Assembly (NCBI GenBank): GCA_025403435.1
Contig: CM046333.1
Coordinates: 14,905,770 to 14,969,769, forward strand
Reading direction: 5' to 3'
Length of the DNA: 64,000 nucleotides
Origin: Artocarpus heterophyllus
Lineage: Eukaryota; Streptophyta; Magnoliopsida; Rosales; Moraceae
The notes below the pieces were generated by a model that saw only the letters and a list, made by a program, of their open reading frames with translations, did not search any database and had not been told where the DNA came from. The position numbers were made by a program, and so were the translations under genes. The stretch's first letter is position 1. Each line of letters starts with the position of its first letter. This document shows, in pieces, positions 11,400 to 24,080 of this stretch.

Positions 11400-11512
11400 G
11401 CTTAAAACCATTTGGTATAATGGCAAAAAAAGGGTGGTTGAGAAACGCTTTGGATTGGGTCGTGGGTTCAATCTCATTTGTATTCTTACTTTCTTAATTA
11501 AAAAAAAAAAGA
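11400..11512 (+). mobile_element. Candidate tRNA-derived SINE remnant
   Basis: tggtataatgg at about 11411-11421 fits an RNA polymerase III A box (TRGYNNARNNG-like). gggttcaatctc at about 11463-11474 fits a B box (GGTTCGANTCC-like). The spacing of about 45-50 bp is normal for a tRNA-type promoter. The unit ends in an A-run at about 11500-11511. No cloverleaf can be completed, so this is not a functional tRNA gene. No clear TSD. Confidence 0.5.
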
Positions 11513-12200
11513 ACATGCTATAATATGTGTGAATTTTTTTTAAAGAAAAAGATTAAAAGGCCCTGTGATTCCATATACAAAATTAAAAAGAAAAGGCGCT
11601 ATGCCGCAAATTTAGGATGCATATGACAGTGGAATTTTTTTTTGTTTTGAGGAAAGGAATAATTACATTTGGTAAAATGTTTTTGATTTCTAAAGGCAAC
11701 AAATAATGAAGATTGACTTGTAGTGGAAGCAAAATTCTCAACTTAATTCTCTTCTGCATCATTATATTTCAAATTAATTGCAAGAGACATGATTATATAA
11801 ATAGTCAATAGGATTAAACTAAGGAAATTTTTTTTTTATCTACAAGCAATGCCACTTGTCCTCTTTTGCTTTCTTTGTGGGTAATCAATGCACATTAATC
11901 CTATGAAAGATGCCAAATTAATTTGACTAAAAACAGGGTACAACCTCCACCGCATCAGTTGCAATCAATTATCAAACAACTTACATTTCAGCCAATAATA
12001 ATAATAATAATAATAAACACTACATGTTCCTTAACTTGGCAGCTGGATTCAATTAATATGTTATGTCAATATTGCATTCCCTAGGATTGTAGAAGGTTTT
12101 AACGCGGAGTGTTAGCAACACTCTTTTTTACACTCTCATTGATCACTATCTACACTTCTATAGACAAGACATTAGATCACAATCTTAAGACTACACTCTC
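11513..12200. other. AT-rich stretch with microsatellite and short palindrome
   Basis: An ATA/AAT microsatellite lies at about 11995-12016. The palindrome gagtgttagcaacactc lies at about 12106-12122, followed by a pyrimidine-rich tract; this word is common at the ends of plant miniature elements. No gene seen. Confidence 0.5.
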
Positions 12201-12226
12201 TTTTAACCATCGTGTAAAGATTAGAT

Positions 12227-12440
12227 GATGGTCACAGAAACCGTCGTCTGATCGAGAGATATAATATGTATTCACATAAAACCATTGTCAAATGTTGACT
12301 TGGACTAAATAAGGTGATAATTCTTTGACATTAGACAACAGGTTTTTTAATTAAACTATCATTTAATATATACTTTAGACGACAGTTTCATTCAAAAACC
12401 ATCATCTAATACAGACCTAGTCATTTTTTGACTAGGCTTT
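12227..12440. repeat. CACTA subterminal repeats, left (3') side
   Basis: Words such as aaccgtcgtctgat, agacgacagttt, aaaaccatcatctaat and taaaaccattgtc alternate in both orientations. In En/Spm elements such repeats bind the element's own regulatory protein. The same word family is present at 33840-34020. Confidence 0.65.
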
Positions 12441-13949
12441 AGTTTCTTTGCCCACGAGTAGCCTTTTCATATTCATTTTGTTTTTATTGGCCTTACAATT
12501 CACTAATAACAAAAATTAGCCATAATTTATTAAAAATTTAAATATAACAAACTATAACACCTTGCATATATAAGAAAACATACTTGTACAAGAAAAGATT
12601 TCATTTAGTTTCCAATGAATTGTTATACAAACCCTGCCCATTCATCCATCACCTAACTCAAATGCTCATTGATATAAAAATCTAGGCTTATCAAGACTTG
12701 TGGCCTCCATTGATTATAATATCTCTCATGTACCTTAGTACAAAATAGCCGCATTCTTTGTCTCCTTGTTGTAGGGGTATATTTAAGAATTTATTAGTTT
12801 AAGTAACAATAACTGCATTTTCAATTACAACTATATTTGTACTTAAATGCTTACCTTTTGTTGTTGTAGAAGTCTAGTGTTTCCATTCTGTTTATTGAAG
12901 ACAACTTTAGTTTTTCTTTTTAATTTGGACACACGAAAGCCTTAAATACAATTCATTAAAAATGCAGTCAATGAAAAGATAGATGATATATTTTAGCTAG
13001 CAATAATATAGTTAGTAATAATACACTTACAATGTAACCATTTAGCTGAACATACTGATTAGCTAAGTACATCAAACTATAAAAATATAACCTTTTTGGG
13101 GGTGAACTAGGGCCAATATTCAATGACCTCCACTGTTATATACCATGAAGTAATACTTGTTGGCTTCTACTTCATCCAAAAAGTCACAGAGCAAATTTGC
13201 TCATTCTTGCATAGAAAGCTTAGCAGCACCTAGCACATAAGTGGTGATATAGGGTTGACGAAGCCATACGAGTTGAGCAAATTGAATCTTTGACAATTTT
13301 CCCATAAGAAATTGCATACAAAAAATGAATATAAAAAGCGTAGACATAGTTAAATACTTTATATATGCCATGATACATCAAACCTTGATTTGAGTGAAGT
13401 TGGCGAGCTAACTAATGTCCTCGATAGTGATTTATGGGGGTTCATCTTCGCTTTGGGTGATGTCAGAAAGGCAAAATAAATGTAATTATGCTGCAGGGGT
13501 CCATGGAATTCTTCTAATAACTATACAAGCATGCTATGCTTGGATGTAATCCTTCCAAATCATCCATTAGTTGTGCCACCTCTATTAGGTCATTTATTTG
13601 TTGCTTCTTTTCGCCCCAACGACGGGAATGGACAATTAGAGCGGCTTATTTGACTTAATGACCCCATCTGAATATATGTTTTAGGCCAAGCAACAAATCC
13701 TCCAAGAGCATTGCCGACAAACTTATTTTCCTCAGTCTAGAAAGGTTCCCTCATATAACAAATTGAGATTGAAAAGTGCATGTTATCATCCCCAATTGTC
13801 CTACAATGAATCATTTACGTGTAGAAAGTATCCATCAATGCCCTTCCCACTGCAATAATATTAAAATGAAAGTCGTGACCGAGACTTGATGGTGTTAGAA
13901 GAAGGCAAGTTCCACCCTCACCGAGACTTGATAAGGGTGGTTCCATAGG

Positions 13950-14920
13950 TGGTGTTGGCGTGGTATGAGCTGTGCAACTTGCTTTTGCACTTTTACGTTG
14001 TTTTATTGTAGGCGCTGCATTTCTTTTGCATAGGAAGTGGAATTTTTGTGAGCTTGACTTCTCATAATCACTTCCTACTTGACAAGCTTAGACTCTATCA
14101 TATCCACGTTCTCACGCAATTCGATCAACTCTATGTTGGACTTTAAGCTTCGGGTGGAATAAAAATATTGGGGCTACTTCACAAATTGAGATTGACTACG
14201 TACTTATCTAGAATGTTCAAGATTGCCTAATGTGGCGGTCAATACGTCATTTGTCCCCTGTAATTGGAAGTGCCTTAGGAGGCTTGCTCCTCATACTTAT
14301 CCTATTAATCAGAAAATTAATATCACAGTTAATATAAAGTTTGAAATACTAAAAGTTAAAAAGATTAAGTGACTTACAATTCTTTGGCTACTCTCTCTTG
14401 CATCTTAGATCTTTAAAAGTTCCATCCTTCTTTTGTCGAATAAACTTCCAAATAACGTGATAAGGAAGAGACATAGTGGTGTTGTGTATTCCCATCTCTA
14501 TTAAAGGGTAAGATTGTTCAAATTTTTATATAAATTTAAACAAATTTTACTTACCCATTCACGCTCTACTTTCAAGTATCCCAGACGAGTCGTCAAGTGC
14601 TCGAGATCGTATTTGCATCTTTTCTCTTTCGCTTGTTTCGACAACTCTCTTTTCACCTCACTAAGTTTGTATTTCACAAAGTCTCTCTATTGGTCCGAAC
14701 AAATAGAAGGATAATTTTTAACTACTTTTGCGGGGAGCTTCAAAACATCAAGTCATCTTCGTGGCCTTCAATGAAAGCCTTCTTTAGGTTGTACCTAAAG
14801 TCTTTAGTCATCTTAGTTGCACTTGTCGTCTACTTCTTCCTCATGGCATCGAAGGATGCAACAACACCTTGTTAAACACATTCCACACTATTGTTATGGC
14901 TCTTTTCTCTCCAATTCTTT
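13950..14920 (-). pseudogene. CACTA-associated plant transposase (Ptta/En/Spm family), C-terminal part
   Basis: Read on the minus strand from 14920, the sequence gives a conserved block with VWNVFNKVLL and then MTKDFRYNLKKAF. After a frame change come FVKYKLSEVKRELSKQAKEK and TTRLGYLKVEREW. An intron-like GTAAGT follows near 14555, a short exon ending near 14378 at another GTAAGT, and an AG acceptor near 14302. The last exon contains DVLTATLGNLEH. The order matches plant transposases of the Ptta/En/Spm family, thought to act in CACTA mobility or regulation. Stops (for example after SDQ) and frameshifts make it a pseudogene. The exon continues at 19014-19330 on the far side of solo LTR A. Confidence 0.7.
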
Positions 14921-15574
14921 TGTAACACCTGAGCATTTTTACTACATTAAAAATGCAATAAGTTAAGGATTATGTTAAGATAAAAATACAATGAAAGAAA
15001 AAATATTATATTTAACATGGAAAATTATACAGTAATAGAATAATACAGTGTAAGAAAGTACATTGATAAAGTTATGTAGTATGAAAATTACATTGCAAAA
15101 GCAATACAGTGTAGGAATTAAACTGTGTAAGGTTGAGCAGTACAAAAATTAGACTGTTTAAGTTAAAGTAGTATAGAAATAATACTGTTTGGAGAATATG
15201 GATGAAGAAGGAATGTTGTAACAGTATAAAAAATATACCGACAGTATAAGAAAAATACTATCAGTATAAATTTAGACTGTACAAAGTTAAATAATATTGG
15301 AATTATATTATGTGATGGATGTGGATAAGTATTGGAGGTTATGGGACCGCATTAATTATATGAAAAATAATGCCGATGGTATAATAAAAATACTATCAGT
15401 ATAAAATTATACTATGTAAAAGAAAAGGGGGACACCTTGCTTAATTTGATTGGGCCACCACATATCTTGATGTGGCCCAATCCCACAATGCCAAATTGCC
15501 TAACTTTTTTTATCACAAATGTTGATAAGTGATGACTCATGGTGATGAGTCATCAAATTTAGTTCAAAAAATCA

Positions 15575-15605
<31 letters not shown>

Positions 15606-18600
15606 CATTTGTTTTATGAGGAAAGAGACTAAATGTTGGTCTCCACTGTGGGGAAAAAAAGAAGAAAGAAGCGTGAAAAAGGAAAGAAAAGGAAAGGAAA
15701 GAAAGAAAGAAAGAAAGGAAGGAAGGAAGGAAAAAAAATGCTCCATTTCTTCCCTAGCCCAAAACCATTCCCCCATGCTCTTTCCTCTCAAAGTTTTGAT
15801 GAATCCCAAGCTCCAAATCATGTAAGGAAATACGAACAAGTGAAAGAGATGAGGATTTAAGAGTTTTCAAGGTAAAACCTAAGCTTTTCCTATTATGTTT
15901 AAGGGTTTTATTCATGATTTGGATGGAATTTTCATAAGTTGTATTGTGGATGGTTTTTAAGGGGTTTTGAGATGCTTACAAGTGATCAAGAAAGGACAAG
16001 CCCTTTGCATCAATTAAGTAAAATCCTAGTCTTTTTATTTAAGATAAAGTTTGTATTTTTTATGCATACCAAGTGTTTGATAAATGTTTTGGACTATGGT
16101 ATGTAAGATGAATGTTATGGCATGGTTATTTTATGTTTTATGTTGATGGTGATGATGATGGAAGGAAGAAAGTAAGGGTTTTGGTGAAATTCCAAAAATG
16201 GACTAAATTGTAAAGAAAAAATGAATTCTCGGCAGATTTAAAAATTAGCCAAAAAGTCCCCCTAAATGTTAGAATTTTAAGAAAGTTAAAACACAAAAGT
16301 TGTAGAACTCATCGAAACTGTTAGGACAAATATGGACAGTTTTCCAAAATTCTGCCCGGTCTAGGAGCTATGAATTTTATGAAATTTTGAGTACAAAATT
16401 TCAAGAAATGGAAACGATATGAAAAGTTTAGAATTCAACCAAGTAGCTTTTGTAAGTTTTGTTCCTTGTGAAAAATTGAACATTATGGTATAAATTGGTC
16501 ATTTTTGGTTCCGAGGGCAAAAATGTAAATATTTTTATATTTCAAGCCAAAACTGTAAAATCGTGTGAAAACTGGGTTTTTCACCAAGAAATATAAAATT
16601 CTTACACTGCTGTAGGCAGTGAGTAATTGAGGATGCTGAGTTTTAAAAGATTTAGTCAAAGAAAAGAATGAAAGAAAAACGTTAGCAGCAAAATGGTCAT
16701 TTTTTAAAAATGGCTAAAACGGACCTAAAACGCTTAATGTCGGGAAACATTCCTTAGTGGGAATTTTTTCATAATATGTAGGTAATAGAATGGTAAAATT
16801 AAGCAATGAATTTTATAAAGTTACGAAATAGACGAAAAACCCGTTAATAGTAAAAACTTCATTTTTAAGGAAACAACTAAAACGGAGTCGAACACTCCAA
16901 ATTAGTATAACGCTCTTAGATAGAAAATGTCCATAATATGTTAAGTAATGAAACCATCACATGAGATAGGGAATTTAACTAAGGAATGCTCAAGAATAAA
17001 GGTAACCTTGTAGGTTGCAAAATAAAAAAAAGAAGAAGAAAGAAATGGTAACTCAGTGGGTTATATAATTAAAAGGAAAAGTAACCCCGGTGGGTTGCAA
17101 AGCTAAGTGAACAAAAGGTAAATCGATGGTTTATAAAGTTAAGTAAAGAAAGTAAACCAATGGTATACAAGTTATGTAAAGGGAATGAAGTTTAGTGATT
17201 AAGTTCTATTATCAATCGAATAGATTGATAATATGAAAAGTTAGCTAATAAGTCGGGTGTCGCATGATCAGGACACAGAAGCCGACTAATGGAAGGAAAA
17301 GGAATGAGACAGGAACAAAATAGAGAATGCTAGAGCGTAGTCCAGGTAAGTTCAAACCTCACCTACAGCATGAAGTAAATGGTTTCCAAATGCTTATATT
17401 TATGTTTGCAAATGTGTTTGCCATTTTTATGCAAATTGTATTTAAATAATGTTTGCCTTTGTTATGCAAGAGGTTTTAAAGTTTAAATCAAGATTTGCAA
17501 TGTATTTGCAACTATTATGTTAAAGCATGATTGCATTTGATATGCATAAAGTTTTAAAAGATCAAATAAAAGTTTGCAATGTATTTGCAATAATTATGTT
17601 TAGAGTATGTTTGTATTTTTTTAAATGCATAATGTTTTATAGTTTAAGTCATAAGTTTTATGCTGCATTTGTTATGCAATAAGTTTTACAGTAGAAGTTA
17701 TAATTTCCAAATATGTTTGCATATAATGTGTTAGCATTTGATATGCTCACTAACATTAAAAAGAAGGTAAAGTAAAGATAATAAAAAGAAAGTATTGTAC
17801 CAGCCTTCTTGTTGCAAGGTACTGAAAGTAAAGTTATAGTTGTGACCTCCTAGATGTAAGGTACACAAATAAAGTTAAAATTTGACCTCCTAGATGTGAG
17901 GTACATGACTTCGATGCTCGATGGTCTCAAGTCTTCTACAAGAGAAGCATCATGTTTATGATCTCATGACTAAAGATGTTGGTACGAACACTAAAGGTTA
18001 TAAGATAAAGAAAGTTAAAGAACAAGGATAAAGGTTAAGAAAGAAAGGAATGTTTAAGTTTATAAAATATTCATAAATTGCTCATAATTGAAGTTCATAA
18101 TTGAGCATAATTGGAATCATGCATTATGAATTTGCTTGTATTCCTTATTATAAAATATTTACATTAAATACTTATGAAAAACATTCTGAGGAATGTTTTA
18201 TGTTAAGTGTTTATGAAAACATTTTCATGGTTACAAGAAAAGGTTTATAAATGACGTTTTATGGTAAGCATTTTGAGGATTGCTGCATGTTAAATGTTTT
18301 ATGAAAAACGTTTATGAAAAATGTTTTAGAAATGTTTTATGAAAAATGTTTATGACAAACATTTTTAGAAAATGTTTATGAAGAACATTTATAAAAAAAT
18401 GTTATAAGAGAAAGGTTTTTATGAGAAAAGTTTTTAAAGCATGTTTAAATGATTTGTGAGATTACGTTTGAACTTACTGAGCATAATCTCATAAAAAGTT
18501 TCCTCATGCTGTAGGTAGTTTTATTGGTGACCAGTAGGACCCGTTAGAAGAGCGGGGCTATGGAGGACAGTATCGAGGATTTAGGTATAGACACCATCAC

Positions 18601-19013
18601 AGTTTGCTTTCGCTACACAAAGGAAATATTTTCCACTATTTTATACAATGTTTTCAAAGTTCAAAAAAAAGTCAAAGTTTTGACAAAGTCAAAGTATTAA
18701 GAAATGTTTTCAAAGTTTTAAGATACAATTTGCAAACTGTTTATATAATTATAAAGTAAAGTTTTAAGCTATGATTTAATAGATGTTTCTTATAAAGCTT
18801 TAAGAAACAATTTGAAATGGTTTTAAAGACAAGTGTTGAGCGAGGTCTAAACTTAATTTGTGACAGAAGTCACAATAGCGTTTAAGTATGTTTTACAAGT
18901 ATGTTTAAAGGATGTTTAAAAGAAAAAAAAATTATTTCAGTATTTTTTTTACTAAGTAAGTAAGATTACTGTTTAAGTAAATAAAGTGACTACTGAAAAA
19001 GGCGGGTGTCATA
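14921..19013 (+). mobile_element. Solo LTR A of the giant-LTR family (type I), 4.09 kb
   Basis: It starts TGTAACACCTGAGCATTTT and ends GCGGGTGTCATA, matching the termini of the complete element at 47590-56042 (TGTAACACCCGAG ... GGGTCGTCGCA). The terminal CA has decayed to TA. A 5-bp TSD, tcttt, flanks it (14916-14920 and 19014-19018). No internal region or second LTR remains, so it is a solo LTR left by unequal recombination. The last about 2.2 kb aligns with the complete element: hairpin at 17206-17231, a TGCA-word array at 17380-17760, and a gaaaaacgttt-type array at 18160-18440. The part at about 15640-16780 is unrelated to the matching part of the complete element. Confidence 0.85.
15579..15606. 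repeat. TA microsatellite inside solo LTR A
   Basis: An uninterrupted TA run at about 15580-15605, followed by GAAA/GGAA purine repeats at 15655-15740. The open frames across this purine tract (15529-15860) are low-complexity artefacts. Confidence 0.7.
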
Positions 19014-19330
19014 TCTTTGTTCTTATGAGAACATGCTCTCGAGCAAAAACTCTAATACAACTTCAGAGCTCATTCTCCCTCTTTTTCAAGAGCTTGATTT
19101 TTTCATCGATGTGAACTTTTATTTTTATACCTTTCGATCTCAACCTTGATACTTTCTTTATCAATGTTGCTCTTCTTTTTCCATCCGCGTTCGGATTAAA
19201 TGTCTCCCTTTTCTGGAGCTCATAACCATCATCTTAATCAGTCATTTCCTCCTCCATCTTAATGAATTTGTTATCCAACATGTTCAAATATTCTTAAGCA
19301 ATAACATTTATTAAAAACATTAAATTAATA
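19014..19330 (-). pseudogene. CACTA-associated plant transposase, N-terminal part
   Basis: Minus-strand translation gives GKRRATLIKKVSRLRSKGIK, then IKVHIDEKIK, a stop, and CIRVFAREHVLIRTK at the junction with solo LTR A. This runs on into RIGEKRAITIVWNVFNKV at 14920 once the LTR and one copy of the TSD tcttt are ignored, so the LTR split a single exon. The RG..SKGIK.KV..DE and 'CIRV.AREHV.I' patterns are typical of the family's N-terminal region. The in-frame stop shows decay. Confidence 0.7.
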
Positions 19331-21570
19331 ATAACACGAAAACTAATATATAGCTAAAATTAAAACAAACATATAATTAAAACGAATATATTGTGACGAC
19401 TCACCTTTTCAGGCAGTCACTTTACTTACTTAAACATCATTATTTAAACAGTAAGCTTACTTACTTAGTAAGAAAAATACTAGAATAATTTTTTTTCTTT
19501 TCCTTTTAACATCCTTGAAAAGCATACCTAAAAACTGTTACGACCTCTGTCGCCATTCAAGTTGAGACCTCACTCAACACTTGACTTTAAAACTATTTTA
19601 AATTTTTAAATCGTTTCCTAAAACTTAATAAGAAACATTTACTAAAACATAACTTAAAACTTAACTTTATAATTATATTAAATAGTTCGTAAACTGTATC
19701 TTAAAACTTGAAAATATTTCTTCAAACTTTGTTTTTTTTTTTTTTTTAACTTTGAGAACATTAAATCAAATTGTGGAAGAACATTTTCTTTGTACAACGA
19801 AAACTTACTATGGTGGTATCCATACCCAAATCTTCGCATCTGCCCTCCGCAACACCCAACTCTTCTAACAGGTCCTACTGGTCGCCCATAAAACCACCTA
19901 CAACATGAAGAAACTTTTAATGAGCTTTCGCTTAGTAAGTTCAAACATATTCTCATAAATCATTTAAAACATGCTTTAAAAACTTTTCTCATAAAAATCT
20001 TTTTCTTAAAACGCTTTTCGTAAATGTTTTTCATAAACATTTCTAAAAATGTTTTTCATAAACATTTCTAAAAATGTTTTTCATAAAACATTTTTGAAAC
20101 GTTTTGCATAAATGTTTTTCGTAAAACATTCCTTGAACGTTTTTCTTAAAACGTCATTTATAAACCTTTTCTTGTAAACATAAAAATATTTCTTATAAAC
20201 AGTTAACATAAAACATTTTTAAAAATATTTTTCATAAGCATTTAACGTTAATACTTTATAATAAGGAATAAAAGCAAATTCATAATACATGATTCTAATT
20301 ATGCTCAATTATGAACTTCAATTATGAGCATTTTATGAACATTGTATAAACTTAAAGATTCCTTTCTTTCTTAACCTTTATTCTTGCTCCTTAACTTTCT
20401 TTATATTACTTTAACTTTTTATCCTTGTTCCTTATCTTTCCTCATCTTACTTTAACTTTCCTTATTTTGCTTTAGTGTTCGTACTAACATCATTAATCAT
20501 GAGATCATAAACAGGTTGCTTCTATTGCGAAAGACTTAAGACCATCGAACATCGAGGTCATATACCTTACATCTAGGAGGTCAAACTTTAACTTTACTTT
20601 CATTACCTCACAACAAAGAAGCTGGTGTGACACTTTCTTTTTATCTTTACGTTACCTTCTTATTAAATTTAGTGAGCATATTAAATGCAATCACATCATA
20701 TGCAAACACACTTGCAAGTCATAGCTTGTACTATAAAATCTATTGCATAACAAATGCAACTTATTGCATAACAAATGCAAAATAAAACGCAAACACATTT
20801 TGCAAATCATAATTTGTACTCTGAAACTTATTACATAACAAAATGCAACTTATTGCATAACAAATACAACATAAAACTTATAACTTATACTGTAAAACGT
20901 TATGCATTAATAAAATACAAAACATACTTTAAACATAATTATTGCAATTACATTGCAAACTTTTACTTGATCTTCAAAACTTTATACATATCAATATGCA
21001 AATAGGCTTTAAACATAATAGTTGTAAATTCATTGCAAATCTTGCATTGAATCTTTAAAACTTTTTGCATAATAAATGCAAACATACTTTAAAAGAAACT
21101 TGCATAATAATTGCAAACTCATTTATAAACGTATACATAAATATTTAAAAATCATTTACTTCATGCTATAGGTGAAGTTTGTGTTGGAAAAATAATACGC
21201 AGCAGAATTTTAAAAATTTTATGTCAGAGCATTTTCCAAAACATAAATTTGACATGCTATATGCATAAATTAACCAGATCTTACTAACCTTTGAATGCTG
21301 AAGAACTCGCACAATCTGTGAAGAAAAGTAACGTTCCAGAAGAGCTTCAACCAACTGGTCTTCTTTGCTATTGTCTATCCACGATCGAAGTGAGTATGGG
21401 CTCACACGTACAGCTCTTCCTAGGAGACTCTCCTTCCAACCAATTGAGAAAACCCAAAGCCAGTGTTTGTGATTTGTGAACAAGAGCTCTCAGGGAGTTT
21501 TAGATTCTCACCAGCAGAGTATCTCTCTTAATCTCTCAATTGAACTAAATAACTTATGTGACTTACTCCT

Positions 21571-21578
21571 TATTTATA
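21571..21578 (-). promoter_or_regulatory. TATA box, Copia-1 3' LTR
   Basis: TATAAATA on the minus strand. The 5' LTR has the same box at 29129-29136. The inferred start site is about 30 bp further on, near 21540. Confidence 0.6.
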
Positions 21579-21696
21579 GAGATTGGGTTTAGGGTCAGTC
21601 CTTATCAGGTTAGGTCTCAAAAATTTGAATCAGAATCAAACTCAGATCAATATATGATAAAATTCACGTGAAAACGTGTAATCTTATCCTTCGCAC

Positions 21697-21775
21697 ATCG
21701 GCAGGCTGAACTGCCTAATCGGCAGGCCGAACTTGCCCATCGGTAGGCTGAACTTGAGGATCGGCATGCTGAACT
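21697..21775. promoter_or_regulatory. Four-copy 21-bp-period near-palindromic array in Copia-1 U3
   Basis: CGG starts at 21699, 21720, 21741 and 21762. The units are cggcaggctgaac, cggcaggccgaac, cggtaggctgaac and cggcatgctgaac. They lie upstream of the TATA box, where copia elements commonly carry repeated enhancers. The 5' LTR holds the same array at 29255-29333 with CpG-type decay. A regulatory role is inferred from position and spacing. Confidence 0.5.
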
Positions 21776-23211
21776 GCCAAAAAATATCTCAGCGAATCTT
21801 TTATTTTCTACCCAAGATTCTATAGGATAAAGTCTCAGTTTTAATTTAAATAACCCAATAGAGAAGTTATCTAGTTAAAACAACTTTATCTAGATAATCT
21901 CTAGGAAAATAAATGAATTCTTAATAATTCTACAAGTTTATCTTAATCTAATTTATTCAAAAATTAAATCAACCAATAAACAGACAAGAATTATCCGATC
22001 TCAATAATTCAATAAGTTTATCTTGAATTAATTTTATCATAAAATTAATACAACCGATAAACAGACTTGAATTATTTGATTCTTCTAAATTTCAACCAAT
22101 TTAATAAATCTAACATAAGTCACCAATTATTGGAAAAGCACGCCGTATAGTTACAGGATGTTGTGAGCTAGCAAAAGGGACCAAATGGACCTATATAGTT
22201 CAAGCTTTCGATAATTACGAAACCCAATATCCCAAATATACATTTCATAATTATCAACTCCAACGCTACTCCACTAAAAACTTGGAGCTACACTCTTAAA
22301 CTACATAGAATTACGAAGCCCGTATAGCTAAGTCTCCATGACATATCATAGTGTATCATATCCCCATAGAATTATCCATAATCGGCTTAAGGATAAGTTT
22401 TGTCTTACTTTCCCAATTATTTTTATCATACGTTCCATTATCTCACAATCGGAAAACTTACTATCCAAGAACAGTATACCATTCGGTTACACCTATGTAT
22501 CCAAATGGTTGAGCGCTCTAGTTTTTCAATTACAGGATAACGTATATAAGAGGATATCACTACTCTTGAAGAGGAGCTATGGATTCCATATCTATGAATA
22601 ATAGGTCTACGCTACCAAAAGTCATGCCTCCAACGTACCGGTATGCATACCACTATTAAGATGTGGGTATCACCCTTTGATACATCAAAAGACACAAGTC
22701 AAGAGAAAGGGCCACTATTCATCTCAGGATTAAGATACAATACAAATGATTGTCTAAAGTGAATCGATTTGCCGAGACAGAATTATTAATCCAAATCAAT
22801 TCATTTTATGTCCCAATCCAACACATCGTCACCTTTGACAACGTGCCAACGTTTCTATTCACGAAGTCCACCTCTGATGGTCAAGACAAACCATATCCCA
22901 ATAGGGATATAGACAACATAACAATCTTTACATGAATAAAGTGCCCAACTTTATTCCCTCGATTGCGGATCTTATAATTTAAACCGTCACCTTAAGAATC
23001 ATGTCTTCCGCATAATATGTCCATCATATGCCCAATTCTTAAAGATTTAGACAGACAGTCTCAGACTTTTGTTTGCTTAACATACATTCAACAAGTATGA
23101 ATGTAAAGAGGACAAGATTTGGTATATAAAATAATGAATAAATTCTTTATTGATAAAAATGTCTCCAAAAACTTATTACATTTTTACTCCTTAGGGCATA
23201 CATGTCTAACA

Positions 23212-23228
23212 ATCTCTCACTTGCACTA
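23212..23228 (-). other. Copia-1 polypurine tract region
   Basis: The complement reads gtgcaagtgagagat immediately before the 3' LTR. It is purine-dominated, in the position where plus-strand DNA synthesis is primed. Confidence 0.65.
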
Positions 23229-24080
23229 AGTGAGTAAATATAACAAATCTCGCATCCCTATAGCTTCCACATGCCTCTCGAAGACTGTCCCAGTAAGTGT
23301 TTTCGTAAATGGATAAGCTAAATTATCCTCTGACGCAATCTTGTACACTATGACATGCCCGCCCTCAATGAAGTCCTTTATCACATGATACTTTCGATCA
23401 ATATGCTTACTCTTCTTGTGAAATCTTAGTTACTTAGCATTAGCTACCACCGCACTGTTGTCATAGTACAGTGATACTGCCTTATCCATACCAGGAACTA
23501 CCTCAAGATCCCTAAGGAACTTGCAGAGCCACATTGCTTCTTTCGAAGCATCACTAGCTGCCACATACTCGGCCTCCATCGTTGAATCTGAAGTGCAATC
23601 TTGCTTCACACTTCTTCAACTGATGGCACTGCTGCCCAGAATAAACACAAAACTCGAAGTTGATTTCCTAGAATCCAGACATGATTGAAAATCCGAGTCA
23701 GTATATCCTAGAAGAGTTAAGTTCTCACCCAAATATACAAGCATATACCCTCGAGTCCTTCTCAGGTACTTGAAAATATGCTTTATCATAACCCAATGGT
23801 TCGGTCCTAGATCCGCCTGAAATCGACTTACAATCCCAACCGCATAACAAATATCCGGGCTTGTGCAAAGCATGACACACATGAGACTACCCACTGCCAA
23901 AGCATAAGGCACATTCTTTATGTATTCTCTTTCTTCCTCAGACTTTGGAGAGTCTTTCTTATAAAGAGTAATTCCAGACCTAGATGGTTGCCCACCTTTC
24001 TTGGAATCCTGCATTGCAAACCTCTTGAGAATTTTATCTATGTAGCCGGTCTAGGACAAAGCTATCATTTTGTTCTTCCT
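23229..24080 (-). pseudogene. Copia-1 RNase H domain
   Basis: Minus-strand frame 24014-23616 contains PYALAVGSLMCVMLCTSPDI, then FQADLGPNHWVMIKHIFKYL and LGYTDSDFQSCLDSRKSTSS, the usual copia connection/RNase H order. After frame breaks, the tail with AEYVAASDASKEAMWL and SKHIDRKYHVIKD can be read between 23600 and 23230. Stops near 23615 and 23430 disrupt it. In a live element this domain would degrade the RNA strand during reverse transcription. Confidence 0.85.

Larger units (their letters stand above)
21182..23211 (-). repeat. Copia-1 3' LTR
   Basis: 2,030 bp. In element orientation it begins TGTTAGACATGTATGCC and ends TTTTTCCAACA. The TATA box TATAAATA is the complement of 21571-21578, so U3 lies toward 23211 and R/U5 toward 21182. 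About 120-200 bp upstream of the TATA box are four copies of a cggcaggccgaac-type phrase at an exact 21-bp spacing (21697-21775). Confidence 0.92.

Noticed and set aside
11400..11512. Functional tRNA gene
   Set aside because: Pol III boxes are present, but acceptor and anticodon stems cannot be formed; a SINE-like remnant is more likely.
12016..12150. Left CACTA terminus at cactacatg (12016) or cactatctac (about 12141)
   Set aside because: Neither matches the right terminus beyond the first bases, and neither gives a 3-bp duplication equal to ctg at 34028-34030.
15529..15860. Lys/Glu/Arg-rich open frames
   Set aside because: They are translations of GAAA/GGAA and TA microsatellites inside solo LTR A.
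21166..21483. Minus frames at the outer ends of the Copia-1 LTRs (also 28721-28963)
   Set aside because: The same frame appears in both LTRs, lies in U5 and has no known copia protein counterpart.
21697..21775. CRISPR-like array (regular 21-bp repeats)
   Set aside because: Eukaryotic LTR context, only four degenerate units, repeat and spacer not separable, and the same array is present in both LTRs.
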